Assembly (NCBI GenBank): GCA_025084515.1 | Contig: JAJAGP010001525.1 | Location: 1-64,000, forward strand | DNA from: Ancistrus triradiatus | Lineage: Eukaryota > Chordata > Actinopteri > Siluriformes > Loricariidae | Reading direction: 5' to 3' | DNA length: 64,000 nt | In this document: one piece after another, positions 7,680 through 21,862 of the stretch | How positions within the stretch are numbered: position 1 is the stretch's first letter | How the letters are laid out: every line of letters starts with the position of its first letter | Translations under genes and position numbers: made by a program | Notes under the pieces: generated by a model | The model's database searches: none | Seen by the model: the letters and a program-made list of their open reading frames with translations, nothing else | What the model was told of the DNA's origin: nothing

Positions 7680-10600
7680 AGATATAAAGCTTACATTTTA
7701 AACGACACCAAACAGAAGACTCTGTGCGCTGTCACATGTTTTGATTCAGGTGTGTTAGCTTTAATTGTTAAAAAGTACGATTCATTTTACACCTGCCAAT
7801 TCCAATCATCTGCTAAAACAGCAGCATGTTCTATTGGAAAATTCTGTGTTTGGTAATGGTTTAGTTCTTGAACTGGATCGGACTTGCTGGATTTGCTGGT
7901 AAATTGATTGACTATTATACGAAATGTCCAAAATACAACATATGTTGGTCTTTGCTGTTTTGTATTGTTTTGTACTATGTACTTTGCATACACAATCTAT
8001 ATTCAAATCGAGCTCAAAAGCAGTACTAGTGGTGAAAAGTTGCATTTTCTCAGTTTACACTAAAATATGGAGAACAACATATTGGACACACGTTTCTTTT
8101 CAAACCAACTTGGGTGAGAATTCAAAATTGAACTCGAATCATTTAAAATTGATTTGTTATGTTCTTTTGTCACTTCACAAAAAGGCGTATGTAGACCCAG
8201 AAGGATCAGCCAAAGTGACAGTGGGGAAGAAACTTGTTTTGAAAAAGCTTGAGAAGGTCCAGGATCGAAAGAAGGACAGAATAAACTCGAATATAAAGGA
8301 GATCAAACATTAAGTGCCAGCCTCTGACTCTTTCTTGAGTTTAGTGTCTCTCCTGCTGTCTCATTTGGTTCTCAGTCCGCCGTCAGACTCTTGTTTGCCC
8401 CTTCGGGTTCTGGATTTTGGGTTTTGCCTCAGTAGCTCCTGCTCCATTGAGAGAGCTAAATGTCAGTGGTGGGAGCTGTGAGGTGGAACCGCAGTGCGCC
8501 TCCTCCTGCTGCCTGGTTAGAGTGCTTTGTTAGATTCCTGTCACCTAATCTTTATTTATTTTCTCGTTTAAAGTCAGGAAGGCAAGATTTTGTCTAGACT
8601 CAGGATTTGTAATAATGGCATTACTACTGGGCCTGGACCTTATATCACTCTGTGTATTAGGTTTTGTGCCTCAAGAATAGCAAGTATTTCACCAATTTGA
8701 CTTCCCATGACTCTAAAGTTATATCCTACTGTGCAAAGACACTGGGATACAAATTAGCATATTGCACCTTGTCACGGAATACGAAGCCCACACAGAATCC
8801 AGTCACACACACACAGTATGTCACAGGCCAAGATTTTCCCAGATGGGCCGTCATTTAGAGAACGGTGACCTTTAGCTAACGGAAGACTCTATCATCTGCG
8901 TGGACGCTGGCTCTGCAGAACAGCCTGTCATTTGCTTAGCAGCGCATTTATTACTGGTTTTCATTCGTGAACGTCTGGCATGACCTCCAGTTAGGATTTC
9001 TCCTCCAGGCAAAGATGAAGGTTTGTTCAGTCTTAGGATAAAATGGCCTTTTTAATTAAGCAGATCTGTGAATACTTATCAGTGTGACCTGTGCCCCCTT
9101 TTAAAGGTATTCAGAAAAAGGTGGGGCTTGAACCAATTTAGTAGAGTTAGGTCTTGGTTACAGACTTGGGTTTCCGATCTCACACGGTTTTATTTTCCAG
9201 GTTTGCCAGGTCCCGTTCCAGAGTCTCCAGTGTTCTTCTTTTTGAGGCTTGGTCTTTAGGTGTCATGTCATGCCAGTCCAGGGGTGCCCCCACGTTACAC
9301 TTACCCGCACCTCCATTCTTCGTCTTGCCTGTTTCCTCAGCACACATCCTGTATTGTTACAGCATGTTTTACTTCATTTCAGTTCATTTTAGAGGCTTTA
9401 TTTCTAGAGCATTAGGAGTCATCTAGTGACTGACGTCAGTGATCGAAAGACAAGCAGGTCGGAGGGCAGAGTGGGAAACAGACCTGACAGGAAGTGTATG
9501 TTCGATTGAATAGAGATGTTCTTTACTGAGGATGTTTATGTCATATTAAGATTAATTGCCTGACCTATTTTCCTGGCGTTAACGAGCCTTCAGCGCTGCA
9601 GTTAAATGCGCTGTTGATTGCTTGTGGCAGCTTGTTTAATTTATAGGGTAGAATGGCTGGAACAAAAAATACACCATTCGTACACCATTCCTCCTTCCTC
9701 CCCAGCCCATTAACCCTCCACCCCGACCAACTGTTACCTCAAGCATAAACGAAAACAGAGGAAGACAATGACGAGAAGCCAGAGGTGTTTGGATATGTGA
9801 ATTGTCTTTTATGTTGGTTTTACTCCAAATATCTCTGACAGTGAAGTCTGGTGTACAGCTCAAAAACGTGTTTAGAATAGATAAACGGACGCTCTGCCTC
9901 AAAACAAGCCCAAACTGGAGATAGAAAAGAAATGTTATATCGCAGCAAATCGCCAGAACGAATCTGATCGGTTACAAAAACAACACCAAAAAAACAGGCT
10001 TGTTTCTTGTGCAAAATAGTCAGTCAAAAACTGGTTATAGCCACTCTAATCTTCAGAGGATTGCTTTAAAGCTGTCCATTAACATGCACCAAATGTTATC
10101 TGATCTCAAAAATGTATAAAAATGTGCATGTGTGGAATGGCATTAAGTGTAAACTGTACCATAGCAGTGAGAAACATGCACTTTTTTAGTACGTTCAGTC
10201 CCGGCGCTTTTGCTTTTAAACTCTAAAATTGTGGTTGGTTCAGCAAGACATATTATCCTGAAATCCCTCTGTCAGGTATTTTCAGATCATTATTCCAAAC
10301 ATTTCCACTTCCGTTCCACTTTTAAAGTTCAACACACAACGTTTCTTTGTCCGCCATGCCAGATTAGCGTGCATCATCACGAAAAAGTACATGTGCAGAA
10401 CGTTCTCAGAAATGCACTCAGATAGTTTCCACAGCTACGATTTCTGTTCCACTTAAGCTATCTATCAGATTATTAAGAGATTATTAGTCATCATAGGCAT
10501 GTACCCTAGACTGAGTTCCAGCACCCCTAAAAATAATAAAAATTGTTGTTGTTGTTGCCAATTTTTAAGCAGAAGTTTGTGATGAAAAAAATGTTAAAAA

Positions 10601-11276
10601 CATATAAACTATGTGGTTTAAACCTAATATTTTTATCAAAAATACAGCATTCCCCCTTGCCTTGCCTGCTTTTGTTTAAAAAAAATGCAGGGACTGGTCT
10701 CATTGGATGCTCACGCCTAAAGCCTTGATCCTAGAATCGCCCCTGTTAGGCGCACAAACGTAACCGCCGGGAAGAACATACAGACCTCGTTTTGTTTGAA
10801 GTATCTGGTTGTGAGTTTCTTGCTCTTGCTTGTTTTTCGTCCTCTCTGCTATTTTTGGAACCGGGAAGCCGAATTTCCCTCTGCCTCTGGAGATCTGTTG
10901 AAAATGGGGACACGGCCATGAAAATGATGATGTTCAGTGACCGGTGCTGATTTTATTTTCAAATATATTCAGATCATGTTAACATATTCTTTCGTTGCTC
11001 TGTCAAAGTGATGTTACATATGAATCTAGAACAGAGTGCAGAGGTCGTTACTGTTTTAAGTGATATTCATTAGCAATAAATGGGGTATTGAAGACGAAAT
11101 ATTGGTATTATGACAATGCCGTATAATGGCTTGGTGGTACAGAACATAGTGTCCCCAGTTTCGCATGTTTTCCTGTTGAGTTTATGCTTGGTAACTGCCA
11201 GTAGATGGACTGGCTCCTCTAGATAGGCTTGTTAGGCCAACCAGGGTGTGTGCCCCTAAAGTGTTACAACGATAAT
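7680..11276. other. Gene-free stretch, no supported feature
   Basis: No exon with plausible splice sites and recognisable protein. A 129-codon ORF at 7924-8313 looks like chance: it has no domain and a Leu/Cys/Lys-rich composition typical of AT-rich DNA. T-rich segments and a short CA run near 8806 are all I see. Confidence 0.5.
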
Positions 11277-11284
11277 ATGGACTC

Positions 11285-11690
11285 ACTGAACACTTTATTA
11301 GGATCTCACTTCTGGTTCCACAATATACTGGAAATAATGGCAGGAGCTTTTTCATCCCAAAGATCATCTATTATATTCAGAGTCGGTGGCCCGAGGTTTG
11401 AAACCTTTAGCATGAGACATAGCAATCAGTAGATCAGTCATGATGGGGTGCACATGGTCAGCAGCAATATTGGTACTAAATGGACCCAAAGTGTGCCATC
11501 TGTGTGGAGCAGACATTCAGATTCATCAGACCTAGGCAGGGTTTTACAGACTTCAGTCACCCAGTTTTTTTCGAGTTTGTACCTACTGCAGGCTCAGCTG
11601 TCTGTTCTTGGCTTCTTTAGTAGCCCATCCTCCTCAAGGTTTGACACAATTGTACAGAGCGGCTATCTGAGTCAACCTCAAACACTATGA
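11285..11690. repeat. Interspersed repeat, family shared with 58316-58640
   Basis: Contains GGGGTGCACATGGTCAGCAG at 11445 and, further on, CAAAGTGTGCCA and TTCATCAGACC; the same words occur in order at 58326 onward. It begins with CTGAACACTTTATTAGG, resembling an end of a common teleost DNA-transposon-derived family. No intact ORF. Class not certain. Confidence 0.55.
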
Positions 11691-11699
11691 AACATGTAA

Positions 11700-13544
11700 A
11701 GCTGAAGTGTTAAGTGAGTTTGCAGATGCGTGTTTAACGATTGTGCATCCGCAGTATGTTGGGAACACTGCCAAACATGGCGTGAAAGAAACTTTAACAA
11801 GAAAAAAAACAGATCCTTCACACAGTGCCATATTTTCTGCAGCACTCCCCTCCCACTGTGCTGTTTTATTCAGGAAGAGAAATGATATTCACAATGTAAT
11901 GCAACGCTATGCTAATCGATGCCCTCGTTGTAAATTCAGGCGACCAGTTTGACTTGTTCAGAGGCGCAAAAAAACCCTGGTGGGATGAAAGAAAAACAGT
12001 GCTGAAAAAAGCCCCAGTTCCTGAATCTCGGCGCCTGATAGATGTGCTGCTTCTGCTGCAGTTGAATAAAACAGGCTTAATTGGGCTCGCTTAATTGCAG
12101 AGTAATAACTCCTGCGAGTTAACCTGCTAATGAAAGACTGGGAGCTGCTCGGAGCTGGAAAACAAATCTACCCGACACTCAATGGCTCGTTTGGAATTTC
12201 ACCTGGTATATCAGAGCACAGAGACAGAATAATGTGTTTCTCACATGTCCACAGCAGACTAATAGAAAACTACTAATCTACACTCTGAGGAAATGGTTTA
12301 AGTGGAGTATACATTGTACGAGGTAAATATGAGTCTTAATGAGATTCAGTTTGTGAAATGTTGTAAGTTGGAGTCCAGTTAACATGGTTTACTTCAGCAT
12401 TTTTTTTTGCAGGTTGTAAAGCATCAATCTACATCACCCAGAGATGGTGAATTTAACCATGGGAATTTCGGAGAAAGTCTGTCATAATCAAACCAAATTT
12501 CCTGTGTTGCTTGTGCATCGCTGTGTATTTGTAGAGGTGTGTGCCCATGTGGTATCCTAGAGCATTGCATGTTACAAAAATACTGAAACAAAGAGAATAC
12601 CGAAGACTGAGGAGAGAAAACTGAACTGAAAAGTGAAACCTTAAAATAGGAGACTGGAAACAAAACTGAAAAGCCGTCCTGTTACACAGCTCCAGATGAA
12701 GGCAGTTTGTGTATCAGGATTACTACAAGGTCATAAAGTTCTAAATTAGACATTTTATATCATTTGTAATGTGTTTAATCCAAAAAGAAATGCAATTAAC
12801 AAGAGCAGTGGTATTTAGTGTAGATGGAAGCCTGGGAAGAACGTTTCTTCTGTGTATCTGTTTAACCTGAGATACATAAAACCATGAACGTTTGGAACTA
12901 CAGCACTTGGAACCATTGTTGATTGGTGATGGGCAACAAGTGGCGCTAACCATCTGTCAGACAACAGAAGAAATGTTTTTACTCCAATCCAAAATTTTGA
13001 CTGTCTATCACTGTTTAATTCTATATCTACACTTCCAAGTTCAACATCAGTCACGTCCTTCACACCTACCGCGTTAAAACTGTCCAAACTTAAAGCCTCT
13101 TCCAGCCGCTTTTGCCCTAAAGCTCTCCTTTGGAGATTAATTATGTGTTAAAAATAATCGTAATTTCACATTATTAAATGAAGCTGTAAATGCCAGGCTG
13201 TAAAGGTCAGACTGTGAGCCTCAGCCTCCGGAGGACAGAATGGAAAGTTTATGCTGAGACACAGCAGCCTTCGTGAGAAAGACAGCAGGAGAAACTTGTC
13301 TTTAACCTTTATTTTGTTTGGGCTGAATGATCCATTTTCACTCGTACTCAATGTGGAAGGTAAAGGTGACGTCTTATTCAGGAGCAGGAGGATCCAGCAG
13401 CATGGTGAACACACTGTTTAGTAAAACTTCAATTACACTCATGGGTCAGATGGTCATTCATCCTTCCTCAGTAACCACTTTACTCAGTCCAAATAATCGA
13501 CTGAGTAATAATAATAAAAACATATTGTCACAACAAAACTTGGT
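11700..13544. other. Gene-free stretch
   Basis: No exon recognised. The block 12050-12190, with several TTAATTG/TAATGA homeodomain-like cores, is the kind of composition seen in conserved non-coding elements, but conservation cannot be judged here. Confidence 0.4.
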
Positions 13545-13740
13545 CGCCTGTCTAGGCTATAAGCAGGTTGAGTCCCTTTTTGAGTCTTCATCCTTCCAAG
13601 GTTTCTTCCTTATAACGTCTTATAACGTTTATGGATTTTCCTTGTCACTGTCGCCCTAGGTTTGCTCAGTTAGGGCTGTGGATCTAGATATTTATAAATC
13701 TGTTTTGAGAAAATGCTCCATTATAAAAAGCGCTACAGAT
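13545..13740 (+). repeat. Teleost interspersed repeat tail (copy A)
   Basis: The order CTAGGCTATAAGCAGGTTGA, CAAGGTTTCTTCCTTATAAC, GATTTTCCTTGTCACTGTCG and ATTATAAAAAGCGCTACAGA recurs at 29503-29672. In fish genomes this is a very common LINE/SINE-like 3' tail. No coding content. Confidence 0.65.
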
Positions 13741-13744
13741 ATCA

Positions 13745-15260
13745 ACTTGTCTTGACTGTACATTTTGGTAAACTGCTTTGGTCTGGTTTTGTTTTGGACT
13801 GGTTTGGCTCTTGGTTGGATTGTTTTGGTCAGTCTAGATTGATCTGTTCTGTTCTGATCTATTCTGGACTGTTTTTCTGGTCATTTACGTTTCCTGTTCT
13901 AATCAGATGAGATTTTTTCCCCTATATGATTTCTGGATTTGTATTTCTAGACTCTCTGTACCACACTTGCCTGGACTGGAGTTATTTAAGAGTTGTTTTT
14001 ATTCAGGTCCAAATTGGTCTAGTTTTTGTTTGTGTCTTGGCTGTCATTTCTATTTTTCTTTTTCTTTTTGTGAGAGTAATAAAGGGGAACCCACATGACG
14101 GCATCATGTCATGCGAGTATGTACTTAAATAGACTTAGTCTTCATCCCAGGGAGCACCAAGACTCTGGCACTGGTGAAACTAGGAGGTAATCTGGTGGAA
14201 TACAGGCTGAAACTGGAAACTGTACTTTGTGAAACCATCTGAACTGTGCCAGGAGGCTGGAACCTGGGCATAATCATTTCCAGAGAATCGAAGCGTGACT
14301 TTTATGATTTTGGTGCTTATCCACCAGGTTATCTCCCATTAGTCCTTGAGTTATGGGAGTCAAATTTCCATTCTGATTCATTTTGCTGTTTCCTCGTGTC
14401 CTGCCGATGTCACCAAGGGATCAGAAGGATAACGATAACCATTACACGTCACCTCAGGGGTCATTTCAATTTTCTCTGAAGTGTCTTCATCAGCTTTTTC
14501 CTCTCTTAATCCCTCCGCCTCCGACTCGTTCCTGCACTCTCACTGTTCCTGTAACTGTTCACTTTAACCAGCAGCTACTCGATTGACTCCCTCGACTGCA
14601 TGATCCTTTGCTTTTAGAGAGCCATTAAACTGATTGACCTGATTTATCCTCACAGTCTGGATTTCACTGGCTCAGGATTGACCTCTGATGTCAAGATGTC
14701 AACCATTTTTAGAGGATTCTATTTCAACCGGAATGAAATCATGGCATTTCTGTGGCATCAGTTTGAGTGCTGGTTAGGACCTCCACAATCATGGACCTGG
14801 ATTAAATGGACATAGAAAATGAATGAATAAATACTGTACACCAATGCATTCCTTTTTATGAACACATTTAAAGGTGTTTAGTTTGTTCGCAGTTTGTTCG
14901 GCTCCAACCCGAGCCGATCGTTATCTCTCATTAGAATGAAAGCCTCCGATGGAGGATTAACGGCGTAACGCGTGTGTGTTCTGCTTTGAAGAAACCTGTG
15001 TGATGTGGTGATATCGAAAGTTTAGGTGTGTAGCTTCAAAGGAACCTGCCGTGTTTACAGGAGATCTGAATAAAGCATGCATAATGAATCAGCTAGTACC
15101 TGTGTCATCTACATATCTCCCTTCTGGACCAAGATAAATTTGTGTGGATGTGGGGGGGCGCTGCCAGGGTGAATAGATGGATGAAGTAAAGATAAACGTG
15201 AAAACGCAGATGGAAGAGAAGCAAAGACAAATTGTTTTCTAAATAAAGGTGGAAATGATG
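13745..15260. other. Gene-free stretch with degenerate TGGTTTTG/TCTGG repeats
   Basis: Bases 13764-13880 are a degenerate G/T-rich tandem array of TTTTGGTCTGGT-like units. The end at 14800-14832, with ATGAATGAATAAATA, resembles the tail of the SINE seen at 18455. Nothing coding. Confidence 0.4.
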
Positions 15261-15270
15261 TGTGATTATA

Positions 15271-15301
<31 letters not shown>

Positions 15302-15356
15302 GCTTGTCAGAAAGCTAATTTACAAGCCACACACTCATACACTCCACTCCACTAAG

Positions 15357-15405
<49 letters not shown>
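15271..15405. repeat. Two (GT)n microsatellites
   Basis: 15271-15301 is (GT)n with a CGCGCG interruption; 15361-15405 is a pure (TG)22 tract. A 59-bp unique spacer separates them. Confidence 0.95.
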
Positions 15406-15406
<1 letters not shown>

Positions 15407-15847
15407 TGGGCTGGCAGAGCAGCTTAATTAGACCAGGAGCGAACAGAAACATGATCAGCACCAAGTGCACTTCAGAGAGTGTGAGACCTTTTAGCTTTAA
15501 AAATAATCCATAAAGAAAATAACCAGGCAATTTAACCGGGTGCTTGGCTGGCACAGCCATCTTGCAAAATGGTACCACCAACTGGATTGGTCACAAGACA
15601 ACTACATGCCCAGCAAATCCACCCTTATTGCAACAGGAAACTATACAGAATGCAACTACTTGCACTTACCGGTGCCAAGGTACCACAGTTATGGCACCCA
15701 CCCAGAGTCCATATATGGCTTCCTGGCAGTCCGAAGTGGTCTGGGGTTATCATGACCAGACCATGGGTGAACCCACATTTCTGGTGTCACAAATGTCAGG
15801 AGGTAAAGTGAAATGATATCCAAGTTTGGGTACCACTGGTCGAACCA

Positions 15848-16041
15848 TGGTTCATTTACATTTACATTTACAGCATTTAGCAAACGCCCTTATCCAGAGC
15901 GACTTACAATTGATACAATCTTACAATGTGGGTTAAGAGTCTTGCTGAAGGACCCAACAGTGGCAGCTTTGGCTGACATGGGATTTGAACTCTGGACCTT
16001 CTGGTTCATAGTCCTGCACCTTAACCACTAGGCTACCACAG
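15848..16041 (-). mobile_element. tRNA-derived SINE
   Basis: Read on the minus strand it starts GTGGTAGCCTAGTGGTTAAG (pol III A-box-like), has B-box-like GAGTTCAAATCCC about 30 bp on, then a body with GGGTCCTTCAGCAAGAC and AAGTCGCTCTGGATAAG, and ends in a (TAAATG)n tail at 15848-15870. This is the standard layout of a teleost tRNA SINE with a LINE-like tail. It is nearly full length. Decayed relatives are at 26895-27185, 52640-52770 and 63790-63880. Confidence 0.85.
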
Positions 16042-16044
16042 TCA

Positions 16045-18450
16045 GTTGCAAGCTTTGTTTGTAAGAGGGTAAAGAAGACAAACTGCAGCACTTTCACTCG
16101 CTGACTTGCGATTTCTGCATTAATTAAAGCCTGAGGTCGTATCGAGCAAACTTCCCGTTTCCGCCGAGAGCCACATTCGCACTTTTATCGACTCTTTTTT
16201 GTTCTTTAATTCTCATTTCATCCGCCTCGGAGAGAAGAGGAGCATCTCAGAGCTGACGTTGACATGCGGGAGACGATATCAGACGTCTCGATTCCCTCAG
16301 GCTCACGCTTTAATTGTCGGGAAGCTTCTCGCCTGTCCTGTCAGCAAAGAAACCGGTGATGCCTTACGCTGGGGAACTGTGGAAGCAGCAGATTTAGTTT
16401 TTACACCTGCGCTACGAGTACGTGACTCCGACGTGGCACGTCAGCGTGCGCGCTACGCAATGTTCGTCCACCTACAACCTAACGTCTCCGGGATCCGTGG
16501 CTTATAGGGATAAATGAATATGGAAATAAATGAATCTTTGTGTTTCTCCTCTACTGTCAAAAAGGGGTACCCCTGGCACACTGCAGTCCCTGAGCTCAAG
16601 ACCTGAGAAACTCTGTCACAGACAGATCTCGCCCTCACCCACATTTGGTTTGTATCCAACCTCTGGTGAGGTCAGGGCTGTCAGCTACAAAGTCTGTTGT
16701 TTAAAAAATAATAAAAATACAAGTAAAATAAATATAAATACAAGCATGCATGAATAAAATTTGCTAATAGGGATTTTAATAAGGAGTTATGCCCTGGTTT
16801 AAAAGAGAAAGGTGTTTAGGGTCTATTTATTTTTTGAAGAAAGTAAATACATTTTTGTATGATGATAAAACGTTAAGGCTTCCAGAAAAAATGTTACAGT
16901 GCTGTGTTTTCTACAGTCAGTCTAGTTCTTTTATTTTCAGGTTCTGCTTGGGTTTCCCTCCTCCCACATTTATTTTGCATTTTTCCGCTCTATCTCTTTC
17001 TTCTGATCTGACCTTCTCAGCATGATCAGATATTCTTAGAAGCATTTTACACACTCTGCATAGACGTTTGCACTCCAGGGACGTGAAGCTGTCCAGTTTG
17101 TGTCCTAATTGCTCGGCTTTGTCTGCTTCTATTTGCTTTATTTTTGTACTATTTCATGTCCTTGGGGTTTGAAGTTGTAGATAAGAGCCGTGCTGTTCAG
17201 TGTGTACCTCTGCCTGAATTCTGTTTGACCCTGACAAGGGTTAGAGGAGGTATAACAGAGTTCTGGTTCTGAATGCACTGTTTATGATGTACTGTACCTT
17301 GTGTAATGTGATGTAATCTGTGGAGGAAGACGTTTCTTCAATAAACTGTGCTCTTATTAGAGCCGCTCAAAGACAGATGTGCTCTGCTAAAAGTAGATTT
17401 TTTTCTCCCCTCATTTTCCCCATAGGATTCTCCGCTGTGTAAAGAGCTCAGACTGGATAATTAATTACACATGTGCAGTTCTTATAAAATTCCTCTGCGC
17501 TCGCTTGTGTTATAGTCGCTCTGAGGTTCCCAGTTTATTCAGAGACTCTCAAAGGAAACCGTCCGTAACATTTCCGGGAAACAGAGTCAGTCAGAAAAAC
17601 ATACATGGTGTTACAACAAACACACAGGCATTTAAGGCATAAGAGTACATTCAAGTGAGATACTAAGATCTAAAAAAAGGACAAAGCAGTGACCCAGAGG
17701 ATGTAAATCTTCCTCTATCTTCGTCTTCTCCAATGCATTGCAGACTGAGAGTTAAAGTTTCTGTCCCGCCTGTGCCTGGTGTTGAGGTGCAGGCCTTATA
17801 TCGCAGACCCTACACCCTTATCATGCCATCTGCAGGGCACAATGTCCCTGTCACCTTATTCAACTCAAGGATCATTAAGTTAACTCGCAGATCAACTAAG
17901 GATCATTGTGAATGGATGTGAATGGATATGCTGAAATCTCCACATCTGAATCCACATTTTTCGCCACACTCTGACCCAGTTCGCTTCCCACATTGCTGCA
18001 CTTTGAGCAAACTGGACCCGAGAGGACGTCACTAACACTATTAGCATAAGCGATGTGAGCAGGGCAGTAACAGACCTGATTAAAATCGATGAGGCGCCGT
18101 ACCAGGGGAGGCGAGTGTGAAGCCCCGATCTCATTAACCCGACTGTTTTACTCTTTCGGTCCGCACTACTGAGGAAGTTTAAGTCTGGTTCATTTATGAG
18201 GTGTAAATTGATTCAAATTAAAAATGAACTCATGGAAATCGTCAGCTAATTACTTTATTGGACTAAACTACTGGCGACAATTCACGTGAGATTAAAATCT
18301 AATCTTATTCATGTAGATTATATTGAGTAGAAGTTAAAACCCTAAATCAGTTGTAGTCTACAAGTCTTAATCTTGTACTCATTTTCTAGAGTAGGTGAAC
18401 TTCAGTTAAAGTTTAGATCGATTTCTTTCAGAAGTTCAGTGAACTGCAAA
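16045..18450. other. Gene-free stretch
   Basis: No exon recognised. A 102-codon ORF at 16199-16507 has no domain and unconvincing composition. The segment 17420-17560, with GGATAATTAATTACACATG, is a candidate non-coding regulatory block by composition only. Confidence 0.4.
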
Positions 18451-18454
18451 GGAG

Positions 18455-18770
18455 CACTTTGGCAGAGTGGCACACTGGTTGGCACTGTCGCCTCAGAGCT
18501 CCAGATTTTTTAGTTCAAATCCAGGCCTTGTCGCCACCTAGGTGGAGTTTGAATGTTCTCCCCACGTCTGTGTGGTTTCCTCCACATTTTAAATACATCA
18601 TTAGGTCAAATGTTGTCTCTAAAGTGTGAGACTGTGAACTGTGATAGACTGGCACCCTCCTGTCCAGGACTGGGCACCTTGTACTGCTGAATAGGACCCT
18701 CCTTCATAACTCTGAATTGATTAAGCTGGCATAGAAAGTGAATGAATAAATGAATGAATGAACCTTTGGA
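18455..18770 (+). mobile_element. tRNA-derived SINE, second family
   Basis: tRNA-like head GGCACACTGGTTGGCACTGT with B-box-like TAGTTCAAATCC, then GTTTGAATGTTCTCCCCACG and GTGATAGACTGGCACCCTCC, ending in (TGAA)n at 18741-18765. Fragments of this family occur on the minus strand at 26895-26975, 30580-30710 and 62085-62221. Confidence 0.8.
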
Positions 18771-21700
18771 ACACAAGCGCAGGTATTTACTCTACCTGTC
18801 CACCAGAGGGCTACCGTACCTGAGTGCAGCATTAGGAACACTGCACTCTGCTTCTGCAGCAGCCAGGCTTCTTCTTGCTTTACCCAAAGCATTCCCAGTG
18901 ATAATAAGAAGGTTTGCCAGTCCTTGTTTGGGTAAGGTTAAGCTCATGTTGTTGTTTGGCACTGATGTGATCTATGTGTCTCCACTTTGTGCTGTTTGCA
19001 TTTGGTCTGTAGTTGGATTTTGTTTTGGAATTGTTGGTTTCTGGTGTTCCTGAGAGCCACCCTAGAGCCGTACGATGTTAACGTGAACCTCTTTTCATTC
19101 AGCAGATTGGATATTTTCTACTTAACCATAAAATCCAATTATTTTTTAAAAAAGAAACACGAGGTAAGAAAGCACATTGCTTGACCCCCTGTCGTTCTCC
19201 TGGTTGTCTGTCTGTCTTTTTCTCTCTCGGGCACACACACTCTGTCTCTCACACACACATACACTCTCTTGCTGTATCTCGGCGGTGCTCTGTGCTCAGG
19301 TGGAAGCCTGAACTGGAGAAATTGAAACTGTTCAGGTGGTAAATGTAGAGAGTCCCGTGGCGAGCGCTGCTTTCTTTTTTTTTTCCCTCGCATGTTACCG
19401 ATGGAATGAAACTCAGGAATTGGGTCAGAAATATTTCATTCTAAGAGCACTACTGGCAAACCGCTTAATCATGTTGCAGTGTATTTTAATAATTGATAGT
19501 TACTACATACCTAAAGTCGAGCCTGTTATTTTTTTTAGGATACAGGTGTTTGAAAGGCTTACAGTTCTCCTATTAAGCCTGAGGTTTGGACCCTGTGGGT
19601 TTTAGACCCATTTCAGGCTGTTTCCATGGTGATATCCCTGGTTTTGGTCTTGTGACTTCAGTCTACGCTTTGCAAGCTTGTTAGGTGTAATGTCACACGC
19701 TACACCTGCCCACTAGGGGGCAACCAAGTGGTAAGAACTCTTTCTCTGCGCACACACACCTGTTGCTGATTTACCTTCAGTATCCTAGGACAGTACTTTC
19801 TCGCAATGCGACAGCTTGCCCGTTTGTGTTTCCTAATGTTCCTGTGCCCTGCCTTAGTTTTGAGCTCCGGTTCTCTGGTTCTGATCTTTGCTTGCTGTTT
19901 TTGGATTGGTCATCTCACGTTTTATTTAATAACACTTTAATGAAACACAGTTTTTCATCTGCTGGCTCCTAATCTCCCTAAGAGCAAACAATAACGCTGA
20001 TCCTGTGGGTATGAGCCGGGCTGTAAAATGCAGCTCCATTGTGTGATTAATTAATACCACGTTTAAACAAAAGGGTGAGCCCGGTTTGGTCATTAGGCCA
20101 GCAGAAAAGCGATCGTGAGAACACAGTCTCTCTAAGCTCCCTGCTGTAAGCTCATTATCTGGGTTGGAGGAGCAGAAAGAACCGTCAGCGCATCATCCTG
20201 TCCCTAAACTACACGGGCGCCCTAAAAGCCAAACAATAAAACCTTCATCACCCCAGGCAACCCAGACGCAAATTGCCGAGTTTTCGCTTCCGGCGGTACA
20301 CAGCAACGTTTACAGAACAAACTCAGAACCCGGTTAAACGTTTAATGCCAGCACTGTAAATCAACTAATAAAGGTCCATCAGCAGCAGAGCGCGGCGTGC
20401 AATTTAATCCTTTTAATCCCAAATAAATGTTATTGTTTTTATAGTGTTTTATCGCTCCAGTTAAGCTGATAAACAGCTCCAGCAGCTATACGCTTTCATC
20501 CTGAAGTTTGTGTGCACAACCCTGGGATCAGAAGCATCAACAACGTTCCATAGCAATCGCTCGGATTTCAAGCCTGGTGTTATTAGTCTGCCACAATTTT
20601 TCTGCCAGCTTTTGAGCAGTTGTACAGTACGTCTTTTTTCCAAGGGTGACACTGCGCGTTTTTAACGTCCGCTTTTACGTTCTTATTTTAAACATTTAAT
20701 ATTATTTAAATAATATGAAAACATCAAGTATATTAACCATACTGTATAATATAGTCATTTCCTTATGTTTGGATCTTTTATGAAATTTGGAACAACTTAC
20801 CTGGAAGAGTTACCGTGTCTACGGCGCCCTCAAGACTGCAGTTCTCTTTCCGTCAGCAAGGTGGTCACAAGAGTTTCGCTCGTACTAGTCTTTTCCGTCT
20901 TCATTCATACCGGAACTAGGTGTATGTAAGACAGATCTTTTAGACATTAAAGTGAAAGATATTGAAAATCGGATGGATCTTAAGCGCCAATCCCTGCCAA
21001 TCCATGTCGGCCCACTGCCCAATTGTTTTAGTTGGCACTGCCACAGCTTAATTCAGGAGGCCTTTTTTTTTTGGCTGGCTAGCACATTAGAACGCTTTAT
21101 GTAAAAACAAAGTAAAGGTTTTAACACGGATCTTTTAGCATAGACACAGCGTCTTCTTCTGAAGAGCAGCGGGCCTGGTCTTAACACTTCTAATGGTTTA
21201 GAGTGGAAGTTTTCACACCAAAGAGGGGCTGAAAAATGTAACGAAGATACCTTGCAGTGGCAAATATTTTGCCCTCGGTCCAAACCCATTAGCTCAAAAA
21301 ACAACCGACTTTTAAAATGATATGCAGCATGTCTGAGGTCTGGATTGCTTTCCCCTTTTACAGAGAGTAATTGCTCGGAGGCAAAACACCTCCGCTGAGG
21401 ATTACAGGTGGTTTAGATAAAAATCGAAACATTCCCTATAAAAAGGAACCCATTTTCAGTACCCCACCCCCTACTCTCTTCTCCTCTCTCTCCTCTCTCT
21501 GCGCTCTCTCTCTCTTTCTCATCTCCTCCTCTCTGCCTGGCTAATTATCAAACCTCCTGGTCAGAAGTCAATCTTCAGTCTCTCTCCGTGTTCCATCTGC
21601 CTCTCAGCACCTGGCTTTGTTTGTCCCAGCAGTGACAAAATCGTTTTAATCTCGTGTGGGGCCGGACTTCAGTCGGCTGTAGGACGAGATCGGATTGCGA

Positions 21701-21860
21701 GTGCTTAGAGATATAGCTCAGCCCACGAGCTGCCTGCAGTCCTGTACTTACGTTCTCACCAGCTGCTGCGATTTCAGGAAGCATCAGACGTAATGGTTAT
21801 GTAAGCACTTAGGTTCTAGAGCGTGGCCCTCCGAGGTTCGAGGTGTCTCTTAATGTGCTT
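18770..21860. other. Gene-free stretch
   Basis: No exon recognised. A TC-rich tract lies at 21475-21530. The block 20000-20240 is moderately GC-rich with AATTAATTAATAC and could be a non-coding element. Short ORFs have no recognisable domain. Confidence 0.4.
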
Positions 21861-21862
21861 TA

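Noticed and set aside
7924..8313. 129-codon + strand ORF as a gene
   Set aside because: No domain, no signal or splice context, composition typical of AT-rich non-coding DNA, and no similarity that I recognise.
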